The notes: a model not told the origin generated them from the letters alone. A DNA stretch of 64,000 nt from Pseudomonas sp. JM0905a (GCF_014700075.1 NZ_JACXBU010000006.1:310001-374000); one strand, 5' to 3'; numbered from the stretch's first letter, positions 38,745 to 57,340 are shown. Numbers and translations are program-made.

Positions 38745-39179
38745 ATGACCACGCATATCCAGCGCTCCGCCCTGCTGCCATTTCCTGCGCAGGCGCTTTA
38801 CGACCTGGTCAACGATGTCGCGCGCTACCCGGAGTTCCTGCCCTGGTGCGCCTCCGCCACTGTGATGGAGGAGAGCGAGCGCCATATGCTCGCCAGCCTC
38901 GAAGTCGCCAAGGGCAGCCTCAGCCAGCGATTCGTTACCCGCAACCGGCTGGATAACGGCAAGACCATCGAGATGAACCTGGAGGAAGGCCCGTTCAGCC
39001 AGCTGCACGGCGTGTGGCACTTCAAGGCGCTGGGCGACAAGGCCTGCAAGATCAGCCTGGACCTGCGCTTCGACTATGCCGGCCCCATCATCAAGGCCAC
39101 CCTTGGGCCGCTGTTCAACCAGGCGGCCAATACAATGGTCGATGCTTTCTGCCAGCGGGCGAAGGAACTCTATGGCTGA
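38745..39179 (+). CDS. ratA: RatA-type START-like protein (Coq10/RatA family)
   Basis: A 144-residue protein of the START/polyketide-cyclase fold. The family signature is clear: [52 protein letters not shown] and [10 protein letters not shown]. In E. coli RatA was described as a toxin that blocks ribosome subunit joining; the family is more broadly a lipid/quinone-binding chaperone (Coq10). The start ATG 38745 has GAGG at 38736-38739. The stop overlaps the start of the next gene by 8 nt, so both are co-translated. The role in this organism is taken from the family only. Confidence 0.9.
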   Translation: MTTHIQRSALLPFPAQALYDLVNDVARYPEFLPWCASATVMEESERHMLASLEVAKGSLSQRFVTRNRLDNGKTIEMNLEEGPFSQLHGVWHFKALGDKACKISLDLRFDYAGPIIKATLGPLFNQAANTMVDAFCQRAKELYG

Positions 39180-39486
39180 GGAGATGATCCGGGTCGAGGT
39201 GGTTTACGCCCAGGCCGGCCGACAGCAGTTGCTGCGCCTGAGTGTCCCCAGGGGCATCAATGCCCGTGATGCGGTTCTGCGTTCCGGGATGGAAGCGCAT
39301 TTCCCCGAACTGGACCTCGCCGGTTGCCCGCTGGGAATCTTCGGCAAGTCGCTGCTCAAGCCGGAAGAGCGGGTGCTGGAAGAGGGGGATCGGGTGGAGA
39401 TCTACCGGCCACTGATTGCCGATCCGAAGGAAGCGCGCAAGCAGCGCGCGGCGAAGGCGGCGCAGGCGCGTACTGGAGATCGTTGA
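39172..39486 (+). CDS. rnfH: RnfH/UPF0125 family protein
   Basis: A 104-residue ubiquitin-like beta-grasp protein. [40 protein letters not shown] and [20 protein letters not shown] are diagnostic of the RnfH family. The start ATG 39172 is inside the last codons of ratA, an 8-nt overlap, typical for this ratA-rnfH pair. The C-terminal tail is basic and disordered ([16 protein letters not shown]). Function is not established; RNF transport and tRNA-thiolation links have been proposed for relatives. Confidence 0.92.
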   Translation: MAEEMIRVEVVYAQAGRQQLLRLSVPRGINARDAVLRSGMEAHFPELDLAGCPLGIFGKSLLKPEERVLEEGDRVEIYRPLIADPKEARKQRAAKAAQARTGDR

Positions 39487-39504
39487 ACCTGAAAGGCGCC
39501 CAAT

Positions 39505-39533
39505 AAAAAGCCCGGGACCTGCCCGGGCTTTTT
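39505..39533. terminator. bidirectional terminator between rnfH and bamE
   Basis: A perfect 12-bp stem (AAAAAGCCCGGG/CCCGGGCTTTTT) with a 5-nt loop and T-runs on both strands, between the convergent genes. Confidence 0.9.
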
Positions 39534-39544
39534 GTCGCCGCGTG

Positions 39545-40078
39545 TTATTGCGGCGAGGTTTCCAGCGGTTCCGGAATCGGTACTGGCACTGGTTCTGCGC
39601 TGTCCACTTCCTTCTGGATCTTCTCCAGCAGGGAGCCCGGCGCTGCCGGTTCTTCGGCCTTGGGCTGCTCTTTCGGCTGCTCCGGCTTGGCCTCGGTGGT
39701 CGTGGTAGTGCTTTCGCCGCCGAGGATCGCTTCGTCACGGCTCACGCCGGGCATGAAGTCACCGGCCAGGCCGATCAGTTGGTCATTGCTGTCGAACATC
39801 AAGCTGACGCGTTCCTGGAGGCGTTGGCCGCCACCGGGCTGGATGCTGTAGAGGTAGTCCCAGCGATTGGCGTGGAAGGTGTCAGTGATCAGCGGGTTGC
39901 CCATGATAAACCGCACTTGACGTCGGGTCATTCCAGGCTTCAACTGGTCTATCATGTCCTGCGTTACGACGTTGCCCTGCTGGATGTCGATCTTGTAGAC
40001 ACCGGGAAACGAACAACCGGCGAGTGCGAGCAAGCCTGCGAAGGAGAGGCTGGTCAGCAGGAGCTTGGTGTTTTGCAT
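39545..40078 (-). CDS. bamE: outer-membrane assembly lipoprotein BamE (OmlA)
   Basis: A 177-residue lipoprotein. Signal peptide and lipobox (GLLALAGC) set the lipidated Cys at residue 22. The BamE domain follows: [52 protein letters not shown] long Glu/Pro/Thr-rich tail ([20 protein letters not shown]) is typical of Pseudomonas OmlA. It helps BamA insert beta-barrels in the outer membrane. ATG 40078 is chosen because the signal peptide begins there; an upstream in-frame ATG adds an unlikely leader. It is divergent from fur with a 99-nt gap, as in P. aeruginosa. Confidence 0.95.
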   Translation of the reverse strand: MQNTKLLLTSLSFAGLLALAGCSFPGVYKIDIQQGNVVTQDMIDQLKPGMTRRQVRFIMGNPLITDTFHANRWDYLYSIQPGGGQRLQERVSLMFDSNDQLIGLAGDFMPGVSRDEAILGGESTTTTTEAKPEQPKEQPKAEEPAAPGSLLEKIQKEVDSAEPVPVPIPEPLETSPQ

Positions 40079-40177
40079 CGGTGGGAGACTTCCACTATCT
40101 TGGCTGGGCATCAAAAGTCCCGATCATACCTGTATTAAGGGAAGCTGCGAAAGCTGCATTCCCCGAGAAAACCGACC

Positions 40178-40582
40178 ATGGTTGAAAACAACGAACTGCG
40201 TAAAGCCGGCCTGAAGGTCACCTTGCCTCGGGTCAAGATCCTCCAGATGCTCGACTCCACCGAGCAACGCCACATGAGCGCGGAGGACGTTTACAAGGCC
40301 CTGATGGAAGCCGGCGAAGATGTTGGTCTGGCCACTGTCTACCGGGTCCTGACCCAGTTCGAAGCTGCGGGCTTGGTAGTGCGCCACAACTTCGATGGCG
40401 GCCACGCTGTGTTCGAACTGGCCGACAGCGGCCACCACGATCACATGGTGTGCGTCGATTCCGGCGAAGTGATCGAGTTCTTCGATCCGGAAATCGAAAA
40501 GCGCCAGAAGGAAATCGTCAAGGAGCGCGGCTACGAGCTGGTTGACCACAATCTGGTGCTCTATATCCGCAAGAAGAAGTAA
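40178..40582 (+). CDS. fur: ferric uptake regulator
   Basis: A 134-residue Fe(II)-dependent repressor. Residues 1-82 are the winged helix (RKAGLKVTLPRVKILQMLDS, MSAEDVYKALMEAGEDVGLA, TVYRVLTQFEAAGLV). The metal-binding dimerisation domain includes HFELADSGHHDHMV-type ligands (VFELADSGHHDHMVCVDSGE). As in other Pseudomonas Fur proteins, only one Cys is seen and the C-terminal Cys pair of E. coli is absent. Length is the usual 134. It stands alone between divergent bamE and a terminator, and is probably autoregulated; no clear Fur box was identified in the 99-nt gap. Confidence 0.97.
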   Translation: MVENNELRKAGLKVTLPRVKILQMLDSTEQRHMSAEDVYKALMEAGEDVGLATVYRVLTQFEAAGLVVRHNFDGGHAVFELADSGHHDHMVCVDSGEVIEFFDPEIEKRQKEIVKERGYELVDHNLVLYIRKKK

Positions 40583-40593
40583 GCGCTTCGCGC

Positions 40594-40629
40594 AAAAGAA
40601 AAGGCGACCTGTGGGTCGCCTTTTCTTTT
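40594..40629. terminator. bidirectional terminator between fur and recN
   Basis: A 16-bp stem (40594-40609 with 40614-40629; core AAGGCGACC/GGTCGCCTT) with a TGTG loop and T-rich arms. It ends fur on plus and recN on minus. Confidence 0.9.
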
Positions 40630-40638
40630 GGGGCCGGA

Positions 40639-42312
40639 TCAGCCTTGGGCGCTGGTCACCATCTTCCTGGCGTGGGCCAGGGATTCCTCGGTGAGGTCGA
40701 CGCCGCCCAGCATGCGTGCGATTTCCTCGATGCGTGGTGCTTCCTGCAGCTTGGCCACAGCGGTGCGGGTTTCCTCCGTGCCACGTTCCTTGTGCACGAA
40801 GAGATGGTGGTGACCCTGCGCGGCCACCTGGGGCAGGTGGGTGACGGTGAGTACCTGGCCACGTTGACCGAGGCGGCGCAGCAACTGGCCGACCACTTCG
40901 GCCGTGGGACCGCCGATACCCACGTCCACTTCGTCGAACACCAGCGTGGGAACGCGTGAGGTCTGTGCGGTGATCACTTGGATGGCCAGGCTGATGCGGG
41001 ACAGCTCGCCGCCCGACGCGACCTTGGCCAGCGCCTTGAGCGGCTGCCCCGGGTTGGCGCTGACCAGGAACTCGACCTGTTCCAGGCCTTGCTGCTGCGG
41101 TTCGTCCGCCAAGCTGGCGTGCAGCTGGATGCTGAATCGCCCGCCGGGCATGCCCAGTCGCTGCATTTCGGTTTCCACCGAGCCGGCCAGGCGGTCGGAC
41201 GCTTGGCCGCGCAGTCGGCTCAGCTCGGCAGCCTTTTCCCGGTAGTGACGTTCATAGGCGGCCAGTTCCTCGGTCAGGCGCTCGACCGCTTCGTCATCGG
41301 CGTTGAGGGCTTCCAGCTCATCCAGTAGGCGCTGCTGCAGTTCCGCCAGCTCGTTTGGTTGCACCCGGTGCTTGCGCGCCAGGGTGTAGATGGTGTCGAG
41401 GCGCTCTTCGAGTGCCTGCTGGCGTTCGGGGTCGGCGTCGAAGTGGTCGAGGAAGCGGTTCAGCTCGCCCATGGCTTCTTCGACCTGGATCTGCGCGCTG
41501 GACAGCAGGTTGACCGCCTCGGCCAGGGCGCCGGGCTGGGTATGGAAGGCCGTCAGGCGGTTGAGGCTGGAGGTGAGGGCGCTGAGCACGTTGCCAGCAT
41601 CGCTCTCGCTGCAGAAGTCGATCACCTGGCGGCAGGCGGCCAGCAGGCTTTCGGCATTGGCCAGGTTCTTGTGTTCCTGCTCAAGCTGCTCCAGCTCGTT
41701 CTCGCCGAGGGCAAGGTTCTCCAGTTCGTCCAGCTGGTAGCTGAGCAACTGATGGCGGGCGCGTTGCTCGTCGCCGGCGCGGGAGAGGCGCTCCAGCTCC
41801 TGGCGGGTTTGCCGCCAGCGCTGTGCGGCGAGTTGCACTTGGCGGGCGAGGTCGCTGGCGCCGGCGAATTCGTCCAGCAGGCGGCGGTGGGTGTCGGCCT
41901 TGAGCAGGGATTGGTGTTCGTGTTGGCTGTGGATATCGATCAGCAGCTCGCCGAGGGTCTTGAGGTCGCCCTGGGGGCAGGGGCTGCCGTTTATATAGGC
42001 GCGCGACCGGCCTTCGGCGGTGATGACGCGGCGCAGGATGCAGGGGCCGTCGTTGTCCAGGTCGCGTTCGGTCAGCCAGGCGCGGGCTTCGGGAATGTCG
42101 CTGATGTCGAAGCTGGCGAGGATATCGGCCTTGTCGGCGCCGGGGCGCACCACGCCGCTGTCGGCGCGATCGCCCAGGGTGAGGCCGAGGGCGTCGAGCA
42201 TGATCGACTTGCCGGCGCCGGTTTCGCCGGTGATCACGGACATGCCGCCCTCGAGTTCCAGGTCCAGGTGCTCGACGATGGCGTAGTTATGGATCGACAG
42301 GTGTACCAGCAT
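40639..42312 (-). CDS. recN: DNA repair protein RecN (SMC-like ATPase)
   Basis: A 557-residue SMC-family ATPase for double-strand-break repair. It starts [20 protein letters not shown]; Walker A is [11 protein letters not shown] near residue 32, the coiled-coil arms fill the middle, and the C-terminal ATPase half shows [15 protein letters not shown] near 455, [15 protein letters not shown] and [18 protein letters not shown] 42312 gives the usual length; GGGAG is 8 nt upstream. A LexA box lies 25-40 nt upstream, so the gene belongs to the SOS response. It is divergent from grpE. Confidence 0.96.
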   Translation of the reverse strand: MLVHLSIHNYAIVEHLDLELEGGMSVITGETGAGKSIMLDALGLTLGDRADSGVVRPGADKADILASFDISDIPEARAWLTERDLDNDGPCILRRVITAEGRSRAYINGSPCPQGDLKTLGELLIDIHSQHEHQSLLKADTHRRLLDEFAGASDLARQVQLAAQRWRQTRQELERLSRAGDEQRARHQLLSYQLDELENLALGENELEQLEQEHKNLANAESLLAACRQVIDFCSESDAGNVLSALTSSLNRLTAFHTQPGALAEAVNLLSSAQIQVEEAMGELNRFLDHFDADPERQQALEERLDTIYTLARKHRVQPNELAELQQRLLDELEALNADDEAVERLTEELAAYERHYREKAAELSRLRGQASDRLAGSVETEMQRLGMPGGRFSIQLHASLADEPQQQGLEQVEFLVSANPGQPLKALAKVASGGELSRISLAIQVITAQTSRVPTLVFDEVDVGIGGPTAEVVGQLLRRLGQRGQVLTVTHLPQVAAQGHHHLFVHKERGTEETRTAVAKLQEAPRIEEIARMLGGVDLTEESLAHARKMVTSAQG

Positions 42313-42336
42313 GGTGCGACTCCCGCGCTGAGATGG

Positions 42337-42352
42337 CTGGGTATTTATACAG
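42337..42352 (-). promoter_or_regulatory. LexA (SOS) box of recN
   Basis: Minus strand CTGTATAAATACCCAG fits CTG-N10-CAG, near the gammaproteobacterial LexA consensus CTGTATATATATACAG, placed 25 nt before the recN start. Confidence 0.75.
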
Positions 42353-42385
42353 TGTTTGTTTTCTGGCTGACAATCGTCCCTCCCC

Positions 42386-42413
42386 CTTGAAGCGACAAAT
42401 TGCGACCCCATAT
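42386..42413 (+). promoter_or_regulatory. sigma-32 (heat shock) promoter of grpE
   Basis: CTTGAA (42386-42391), a 14-bp spacer and CCCCATAT (42406-42413) match the sigma-32 consensus CTTGAAA/CCCCATnT. It is about 55 nt before the grpE start. Confidence 0.85.
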
Positions 42414-42467
42414 AGGCGGACATATCAGCGGGTCTTTACCCGCAGCTGTCTTTATGAGGAGGAAGGC

Positions 42468-43037
42468 ATGGCCGACGAACAGACCCTGGAAAACCAGAAC
42501 CCCGAAGCGAATTCCGCTGCCGAAACCGCATCCGGCGAAGATCTCGCTGCTCGCGTACAGGTGCTGGAAGAGCAACTGGCCGCGGCCCAGGATCAGTCGC
42601 TGCGCGTTGCCGCCGAGCTGCAGAACATCCGCCGCCGGGCCGAGCAGGATGTGGAGAAGGCGCACAAGTTCGCCCTGGAAAAATTCGCCAACGACCTGCT
42701 GCCGGTGGTCGACAGCCTGGAGCGCGGCCTGGAACTGTCCAGCGCTACTGACGAGACCATCAAGCCTGTGCGCGAGGGCATGGAACTGACCCTCAAGCTG
42801 TTCCACGACACCCTCAAGCGCTACCAGCTGGAAGCCGTCGATCCGCACGGCGCGCCCTTCAATCCCGAGCACCACCAGGCCATGGCCATGGAAGAAAGCA
42901 CCCATGTCGAGCCGGGCAGCGTGCTGAAAGTGTTCCAGAAGGGTTACCTGCTCAACGGCCGTCTGCTGCGCCCCGCCATGGTGGTGGTCAGCAAGGCGCC
43001 GAGCACTACCCCGCCGTCGATTGACGAGCAGGCTTGA
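42468..43037 (+). CDS. grpE: nucleotide exchange factor GrpE
   Basis: A 189-residue homodimeric co-chaperone that releases ADP from DnaK. It has a disordered acidic N-terminus, a long coiled-coil helix ([40 protein letters not shown]) and the C-terminal beta-wing ([40 protein letters not shown]). AGGAGG lies 4-9 nt before ATG 42468. First gene of the heat-shock operon grpE-dnaK-dnaJ, divergent from recN. The stop codon lies within the -35 box of the next promoter. Confidence 0.97.
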   Translation: MADEQTLENQNPEANSAAETASGEDLAARVQVLEEQLAAAQDQSLRVAAELQNIRRRAEQDVEKAHKFALEKFANDLLPVVDSLERGLELSSATDETIKPVREGMELTLKLFHDTLKRYQLEAVDPHGAPFNPEHHQAMAMEESTHVEPGSVLKVFQKGYLLNGRLLRPAMVVVSKAPSTTPPSIDEQA

Positions 43038-43060
43038 AATTCGGCCTCGGGCCCCCATCT
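43033..43060 (+). promoter_or_regulatory. second sigma-32 promoter, ahead of dnaK
   Basis: CTTGAA (43033-43038), again a 14-bp spacer, and CCCCATCT (43053-43060). The -35 box contains the grpE stop TGA. The start would be about 70 nt before dnaK. Confidence 0.7.
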
Positions 43061-43137
43061 GTTAGTTCAAGCGTTTATTTGCTGCCGCGGCCCGTGAAGT
43101 GGGGCTGCGGAGAATCCAAAGTTTCGGGAGAGAGAAT

Positions 43138-45051
<1,914 letters not shown>

Positions 45052-45107
45052 GTGTCACGCTTGCTTCCGTCCCGGCGTGCGGGGCTAGACGCCCAGTACG
45101 CCTGATC

Positions 45108-45137
45108 CGCCACGCGGGAGCTTGCTCCCGCGTTGGC
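45108..45137. repeat. REP-like hairpin between dnaK and dnaJ
   Basis: ACGCGGGAGC-TT-GCTCCCGCGT (45112-45133) is a perfect 10-bp inverted repeat. GCC/GGC flanks extend it across a 1-nt bulge. The GCGGGAGCTTGCTCCCGCG core is a common Pseudomonas REP variant. It lies inside the operon, where it may lower dnaJ relative to dnaK output. Confidence 0.7.
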
Positions 45138-45174
45138 GTGTCTGGGGCTGGTGAATTCGAGAGTGCAGGAAACT

Positions 45175-47188
<2,014 letters not shown>

Positions 47189-47306
47189 TGTGCGATCACC
47201 GGACTGCCAAATGGGATGTCTTTCCGGTGGACCGAAATGACGCATTCCTGTAAACTGCAGCTTTAGTGTGTCCACTAAAAGTTACGCAGAAATGGCTCAG
47301 ATAAGA

Positions 47307-47343
47307 AAGCGGGGTGACGGTAACGACGTCATCCCGCTTTTTT
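47307..47343 (+). terminator. terminator-like hairpin in the carA leader
   Basis: AAGCGGGGTGACG (47307-47319) pairs with CGTCATCCCGCTT (47327-47339) with one G-T pair, followed by a T-run to 47343. It lies 120 nt after dapB and 43 nt before carA, so it can end the dapB transcript or attenuate carA. Confidence 0.75.
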
Positions 47344-47386
47344 ACAACCTGCGTTTGCTTCAGCCTTAGATCTACGGGAGGTCTTC

Positions 47387-48523
47387 TTGACTAAGCCAGC
47401 CATACTCGCGCTTGCCGACGGCAGCATTTTTCGCGGCGAAGCCATTGGGGCCGATGGCCATACCATCGGCGAGGTAGTGTTCAACACTGCCATGACCGGC
47501 TATCAGGAAATCCTTACCGATCCTTCCTATGCCCAGCAAATCGTTACCCTCACCTATCCGCACATCGGCAACACCGGCACCACGCCGGAAGACGCCGAGT
47601 CCAACCGCGTATGGGCAGCCGGCCTGATCATTCGTGACCTGCCGCTGCTGGCATGCAACTGGCGTAACAAGCAGTCGCTGCCGGATTACCTGAAAGAACA
47701 CGGCACCGTTGCCATCGCCGGCATCGATACCCGCCGCCTGACCCGCATCCTGCGTGAGAAGGGTTCCCAGAACGGCTGCATCCTGGCCGGCGACGACGCC
47801 ACCGAGGAAAAAGCCCTCGAACTGGCTCGCAGCTTCCCTGGCCTGAAGGGCATGGACCTGGCCAAGGTCGTGTCCTCTACCGAGAAGTACGAGTGGCGTT
47901 CCGGCGTTTGGAGCCTGGAAACCGACAGCCATCCGGAAATCGCTGCTGCCGATCTGCCGTACCACGTGGTCGCTTATGACTTCGGCGTCAAGCTGAACAT
48001 CCTGCGCATGCTGGTTGCCCGTGGCTGCCGCCTGACCGTGGTGCCGGCGCAGACCCCGGCCAGCGAAGTGCTCGCCCTGAACCCGGACGGCATCTTCCTC
48101 TCCAACGGCCCTGGCGACCCCGAGCCGTGCGACTACGCCATCCAGGCGATTCGCGAGTTCCTCGACACCGAGATTCCGGTATTCGGCATCTGCCTCGGCC
48201 ACCAGCTGCTGGCCCTGGCCTCCGGTGCCAAGACCGTGAAAATGGGCCATGGCCACCATGGTGCCAACCACCCGGTGCAGGACCTGGATTCCGGCGTGGT
48301 GATGATCACCAGCCAGAACCATGGTTTCGCCGTGGATGAGTCGACTCTGCCGGCCAACCTGCGTGCGACTCACAAGTCGCTGTTCGACGGTACCCTGCAG
48401 GGCATCGAGCGCACCGACAAGGTGGCCTTCAGCTTCCAGGGTCACCCGGAAGCCAGCCCAGGTCCGCACGATGTGGCTCCGCTGTTCGACCGCTTCATCG
48501 CGGCGATGGCCGAGCGCCGCTGA
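47387..48523 (+). CDS. carA: carbamoyl-phosphate synthase small (glutaminase) subunit
   Basis: A 378-residue subunit that releases ammonia from glutamine for carbamoyl phosphate, a precursor of arginine and pyrimidines. The C-terminal class I glutamine amidotransferase domain holds the nucleophile in [18 protein letters not shown] near residue 267, and the His/Glu pair in [13 protein letters not shown]. The N-terminal half is the CarA domain ([20 protein letters not shown]). The start is a TTG at 47387 with GGGAGG 6-11 nt upstream; the same rare start codon is known for Pseudomonas carA. It is separated from carB by a LysE-family gene. Confidence 0.97.
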   Translation: MTKPAILALADGSIFRGEAIGADGHTIGEVVFNTAMTGYQEILTDPSYAQQIVTLTYPHIGNTGTTPEDAESNRVWAAGLIIRDLPLLACNWRNKQSLPDYLKEHGTVAIAGIDTRRLTRILREKGSQNGCILAGDDATEEKALELARSFPGLKGMDLAKVVSSTEKYEWRSGVWSLETDSHPEIAAADLPYHVVAYDFGVKLNILRMLVARGCRLTVVPAQTPASEVLALNPDGIFLSNGPGDPEPCDYAIQAIREFLDTEIPVFGICLGHQLLALASGAKTVKMGHGHHGANHPVQDLDSGVVMITSQNHGFAVDESTLPANLRATHKSLFDGTLQGIERTDKVAFSFQGHPEASPGPHDVAPLFDRFIAAMAERR

Positions 48524-48546
48524 GCTCGCGGGAAGGGCTTGCGAAG

Positions 48547-49200
48547 ATGATGCCGACCCTCGGGATCACCGACCTCTGGACCTACGTTCTGGGTACGCTG
48601 TTCATCGTCCTGCTGCCGGGGCCGAACTCGCTGTTCGTGCTCGCCACCGCCGCCCAGCGCGGCGTGGGCGCCGGTTACCGGGCGGCCAGCGCGGTGTTCC
48701 TCGGTGATGCGATCCTGATGCTGCTGTCGGCATTGGGAATCGCCTCGCTGCTCAAGGCCGAACCCATGCTGTTCCTCGGCCTGAAGTACGTCGGCGCCGC
48801 CTACCTGTTCTATCTGGGTGTCGGCATGCTCCGGGGTGGTTGGCAGAAGTTACGCCAACCGGTCGAGCAGGCCGTTCCGGTGCAGGACCAGGACGTCAAC
48901 CAGCCGTTCCGCAAGGCGCTGCTGCTGAGCCTGTCCAATCCAAAGGCGATCCTCTTCTTCGTGTCCTTCTTCATCCAGTTCGTCGACCCGGGATACGCCT
49001 ACCCCGGTCTGTCGTTCCTGGTGCTGGGCACGATCCTCGAAGTCATCAGTGCCCTTTACCTGAGTTTCCTGATTTTTTCTGGTGTACGTCTGGCGGCCTG
49101 GTTCCGTCGGCGGCAACGGTTGGCTGCCGGCGCTTCCAGCGGCGTCGGCGCCCTGTTCGTCGGCTTTGGCGTGAAGCTGGCCACCGCAACCCTGTCCTGA
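48547..49200 (+). CDS. LysE/RhtB-family amino acid exporter
   Basis: A 217-residue inner-membrane transporter with six hydrophobic helices. The N-terminal family motif is [20 protein letters not shown] near residue 24; [20 protein letters not shown] and [20 protein letters not shown] follow. It probably exports an amino acid (leucine, threonine, homoserine or similar; not predictable). It lies between carA and carB, and the same insert is present in P. aeruginosa (orf of about 216 codons). The gaps are 23 and 19 nt, so it should be co-transcribed with carA and carB. Confidence 0.9.
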   Translation: MMPTLGITDLWTYVLGTLFIVLLPGPNSLFVLATAAQRGVGAGYRAASAVFLGDAILMLLSALGIASLLKAEPMLFLGLKYVGAAYLFYLGVGMLRGGWQKLRQPVEQAVPVQDQDVNQPFRKALLLSLSNPKAILFFVSFFIQFVDPGYAYPGLSFLVLGTILEVISALYLSFLIFSGVRLAAWFRRRQRLAAGASSGVGALFVGFGVKLATATLS

Positions 49201-49219
49201 TTATTGCAACGAGAGTCCC

Positions 49220-52437
<3,218 letters not shown>

Positions 52438-52441
<4 letters not shown>

Positions 52442-52914
52442 ATAAGTACCCCATGACCGTTCAGGGCGCTCGCGCCCTGGAAGAGGAGCTGGCTCATCTG
52501 ACCAAAGTGATGCGCCCGCAACTGAGTCAGGCCATCGGCGAAGCGCGTGAGCTGGGTGATCTCAAGGAAAATGCTGAGTACCATGCGGCGCGCGAGCAGC
52601 AGGGCATGGTCGAGGCGCGTATCCGTGATATCGAAGGCCGCCTGCAGAATTCGGTGGTCATCGATATCACCAGCATCGCTCATACCGGCAAGGTGATTTT
52701 CGGCACCACGGTGGATATCGCCAACGTCGAAACCGACGAAGCGGTTACCTACCAGATCGTTGGCGACGACGAAGCCGATATCAAGAAAGGCAAGCTGTCG
52801 GTCAGCTCTCCCATTGCCCGCGCCCTGGTGGGCAAGGAAGAAGGGGACGTGGTGACCGTCAAGACTCCGAGCGGTGTCGTCGAGTACGAGATTGTCGAAG
52901 TCCGCCACGTCTAA
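52438..52914 (+). CDS. greA: transcription elongation factor GreA
   Basis: A 158-residue factor that rescues backtracked RNA polymerase. The N-terminal coiled coil includes the family tip residues ([40 protein letters not shown], with the conserved acidic Asp/Glu pair). The C-terminal FKBP-like domain follows ([40 protein letters not shown]). Translation is coupled to carB through the ATGA overlap. A short membrane-protein gene overlaps its 3' end. Confidence 0.98.
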
Positions 52915-53338
52915 GCGTTCACCCTTCCGGGCCGGTGCCATCGCCTGGCAGCTGGCCCAGACCTTCTGGGTTGGCGGCCTCTGGCTGCTGCACTTCGTCA
53001 TGTTGCCAGCTCTGGAGCGTATCGGTCTGGCGCCGATGCTGGTGGAGGAGGTGGCTTCCAGCCTTCGGCCGTTGATGGTTGCCTTTGCCGGTTTCTGTGC
53101 GCTGCTACAGGCCCTGCTGCTGATCCAGTATGCGGGGCTTGCGCGCCTCTGGCGTGATGCGCGCGCGCAGTTGTTGGCCGCTGTGATCGGCCTGGTGGTG
53201 GTGTTTCTGCTGGTTCGCTTCTGGATGCCGGAGGCGTTGTACTGGCTGAACTTCAGCTATCTGTTGCTGGCCCTCTGTGGCCTGCTGCTGGTTGTCCAGC
53301 CCTTGCCGGCGAAGCTGGCGGAGGGCCGGGCGCGCTGA
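52874..53338 (+). CDS. DUF4149-type membrane protein
   Basis: About 154 residues, with four membrane helices ([80 protein letters not shown]). The [20 protein letters not shown] start and the helix layout fit the DUF4149/TMEM205-like family, whose function is unknown. A homologue follows greA in P. aeruginosa. The start is uncertain: the GTG at 52874 overlaps greA by 41 nt, the TTG at 52892 overlaps less, and neither has a good ribosome site. Confidence 0.75.
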   Translation: MSSSTRLSKSATSKRSPFRAGAIAWQLAQTFWVGGLWLLHFVMLPALERIGLAPMLVEEVASSLRPLMVAFAGFCALLQALLLIQYAGLARLWRDARAQLLAAVIGLVVVFLLVRFWMPEALYWLNFSYLLLALCGLLLVVQPLPAKLAEGRAR

Positions 53339-53360
53339 GTGCGCGCCCTTGGCGGGAGGC

Positions 53361-53675
53361 TCAGAGACCGCTGAAGCGGCTGATGTTGGAGAGATTGCGG
53401 TTCGGCTTCGGATTGCGGCGATAGACCAGTGCCATCTTGCCGATGACCTGGACCAGTTCGCAGTTGCCGGCGGCGCAGAGCTCGTCGATCAGGGCGCGGC
53501 GATCATCACGCTCGATGATGCGGAACTGGACCTTGATCAGTTCGTGATCGTTCAGCGCGCGATCAAGCTCTGCCAACACGCCTTCGGTGAGGCCGTTTTC
53601 AGCCACCGTCAATACCGGTTTCAGGTGATGACCGATAGATTTGTATTGCTTCTTGTGCTCCTGTGAGAGCGCCAT
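53361..53675 (-). CDS. yhbY: ribosome assembly RNA-binding protein YhbY
   Basis: A 104-residue CRM-domain protein that associates with the pre-50S ribosome. LSQEHKKQYKSIGHHLKPVL, VAENGLTEGVLAELDRALND, HELIKVQFRIIERDDRRALI and GNCELVQVIGKMALVYRRNP follow the family pattern, including the GxxG-like loop. ATG 53675 has AGGGG 7 nt before it. It is on the minus strand, divergent from rlmE with a 76-nt gap, as in many gammaproteobacteria. Confidence 0.94.
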   Translation of the reverse strand: MALSQEHKKQYKSIGHHLKPVLTVAENGLTEGVLAELDRALNDHELIKVQFRIIERDDRRALIDELCAAGNCELVQVIGKMALVYRRNPKPNRNLSNISRFSGL

Positions 53676-53751
53676 AATCAGACCCCTGAGAAAAAAGGCT
53701 GCTAGTTTACCCGAGTGATTCCGGGGCGCACAGCCGAACACGAGGTATACC

Positions 53752-54375
53752 GTGGCCCGTTCCAAGAGTAGCCAGCAATGGCTGCGAAGACATATCGACG
53801 ATCCGTACGTCAAACAAGCGCAGAAGGACGGTTATCGTTCCCGCGCCAGCTACAAGCTGCTCGAAATCCAGGAGAAGGACCGCATCCTGCGGCCCGGCAT
53901 GACCGTCGTCGACCTCGGCGCGGCGCCAGGCGGCTGGTCCCAGGTGACTAGCCGGGTGATCGGTGATCGCGGCCGTCTGATCGCTTCCGACATCCTGGAA
54001 ATGGATAGCATTCCTGATGTGACCTTCATTCAGGGCGACTTCACCGATGATGAAGTCTTCGCGCGTATCCTCGAGGCGATCGGTGACAACCCGGTGGACC
54101 TTGTGATTTCCGATATGGCCCCCAATATGAGTGGCGTAAGGGCCTCCGATCAGCCGCGCTCGATGTTTCTCTGCGAGCTGGCGCTGGACCTGGCAGGCCG
54201 TACGCTGCGCCCGGGTGGCGATTTTCTGATCAAGATATTCCAGGGTGAAGGTTTCGACGTCTACCACAAGCAAGTGCGCGAGATGTTCGACAAGGTGCAG
54301 ATGCGCAAACCGCTTTCGTCGCGTGACAGCTCCCGAGAGCAATACCTGCTCGCGCGTGGCTTCCGCGGGGAATAG
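53752..54375 (+). CDS. rlmE: 23S rRNA 2'-O-methyltransferase (FtsJ/RrmJ)
   Basis: A 207-residue SAM-dependent enzyme that methylates U2552 in the A-loop of 23S rRNA. The basic N-terminus binds RNA ([20 protein letters not shown]). The SAM site reads [20 protein letters not shown] near residue 52, and the catalytic K-D-K-E tetrad includes Asp in [20 protein letters not shown] and Lys in [15 protein letters not shown]. The start is a GTG at 53752 with GAGG at good spacing. It precedes ftsH, as is usual, with a 181-nt hairpin-rich gap. Confidence 0.97.
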   Translation: MARSKSSQQWLRRHIDDPYVKQAQKDGYRSRASYKLLEIQEKDRILRPGMTVVDLGAAPGGWSQVTSRVIGDRGRLIASDILEMDSIPDVTFIQGDFTDDEVFARILEAIGDNPVDLVISDMAPNMSGVRASDQPRSMFLCELALDLAGRTLRPGGDFLIKIFQGEGFDVYHKQVREMFDKVQMRKPLSSRDSSREQYLLARGFRGE

Positions 54376-54383
54376 ACTGCAAC

Positions 54384-54471
54384 GGGGACCTGACTCGTTG
54401 GTCCCCCTTCTGCAGGGCTGGAGGCCGAAAGGCCTCATAAAGGGTTACAGACGGCGCCTGCCAGGGGCAGG
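54384..54471 (+). other. three hairpins in the rlmE-ftsH gap
   Basis: Stem 1: GGGGACC/GGTCCCC (54384-54390, 54400-54406), with CTGCA/TGCAG flanks. Stem 2: GAGGCC-GAAA-GGCCTC (54421-54436), a perfect 6-bp stem with a GNRA tetraloop. Stem 3: CCTGCC-AGG-GGCAGG (54457-54471). Stem 1 could end rlmE although its T-run is weak. The stacked arrangement 85 nt before ftsH could be an RNA leader. Confidence 0.4.
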
Positions 54472-54556
54472 GGTTGTGTAGTAAGTTAGGCCGGTTAACC
54501 ACCAGCCGTCATGCGGGGTGCGCTCCAGGAAGGGGCCCGTTCCAGAGGGTAGCTAA

Positions 54557-56479
<1,923 letters not shown>

Positions 56480-56488
56480 GGCCTGTAG

Positions 56489-57340
56489 ATGAAGTCAGTG
56501 CAGTACCCGACCCGGTTGCCTTGCGGCAACCGGGTTCTTGATTTGGCCCAGCCTCATGTCATGGGCATCCTCAACGTCACTCCAGACTCCTTCTCTGATG
56601 GCGGCTGCTTCAATGCACGTGACGCAGCTTTGCGCCACGCCGCGGAGATGGTCGCCGCTGGCGCCACCCTGATCGACGTCGGTGGCGAGTCCACCCGGCC
56701 GGGCGCCCGCCCGGTATCCCCGACCGAAGAGCTTGAACGCGTCGCCCCGGTGGTCGAAGCCATCGCCCGCGAGCTGGATGTGGTGATCTCCCTGGATACA
56801 TCCACGCCTGCCGTGATGCGCGAAGGTGCGCGCCTGGGCGCCGGGATGATCAACGATGTGCGCGCGTTGCGTCGGGATGGAGCCCTGGATGCCGCTGCCG
56901 ATACCGGTCTGGCGGTGTGTCTGATGCACATGCTCGGCGAGCCGGGCAGCATGCAGCAGGATCCCCGCTACCAGGACGTCGTGCGTGAAGTTGGAGAGTT
57001 TCTCGCCGAGCGCATGCAGGCTTGTCTGGCGGCAGGGGTTCCGGAAGATCGTATCGTTCTCGATCCGGGTTTCGGCTTCGCCAAGACCCTGGCGCACAAC
57101 CTCAGCCTGTTCAAGCATATGGAAGCGCTGCACCAATTGGGGCGCCCCCTGCTTGTCGGGGTTTCACGAAAAAGCATGATTGGTCAGGCGCTGGGACGGG
57201 AAGTCCATCAACGCCTGTCCGGCAGTCTCGCCCTGGCAGCCCTCGCGGTCGCCAAGGGGGCCTGCATCCTGCGCGTACACGATGTCGCGGAAACCGTGGA
57301 CGCAGTACGCATGATCGCTGCGGTGCAAGCAGCGGAATAA
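56489..57340 (+). CDS. folP: dihydropteroate synthase
   Basis: A 283-residue enzyme of folate synthesis that joins the pterin pyrophosphate with p-aminobenzoate; it is the sulfonamide target. The diagnostic signatures are MGILNVTPDSFSDGG near residue 26, IDVGGESTRPGARPVSPTEE near 61, and the C-terminal PLLVGVSRKSMIGQ and RVHDVAETVDAVRM segments. The TIM-barrel fold and length are typical. It lies 9 nt after ftsH and 18 nt before glmM, so these form one transcription unit. Confidence 0.97.
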   Translation: MKSVQYPTRLPCGNRVLDLAQPHVMGILNVTPDSFSDGGCFNARDAALRHAAEMVAAGATLIDVGGESTRPGARPVSPTEELERVAPVVEAIARELDVVISLDTSTPAVMREGARLGAGMINDVRALRRDGALDAAADTGLAVCLMHMLGEPGSMQQDPRYQDVVREVGEFLAERMQACLAAGVPEDRIVLDPGFGFAKTLAHNLSLFKHMEALHQLGRPLLVGVSRKSMIGQALGREVHQRLSGSLALAALAVAKGACILRVHDVAETVDAVRMIAAVQAAE

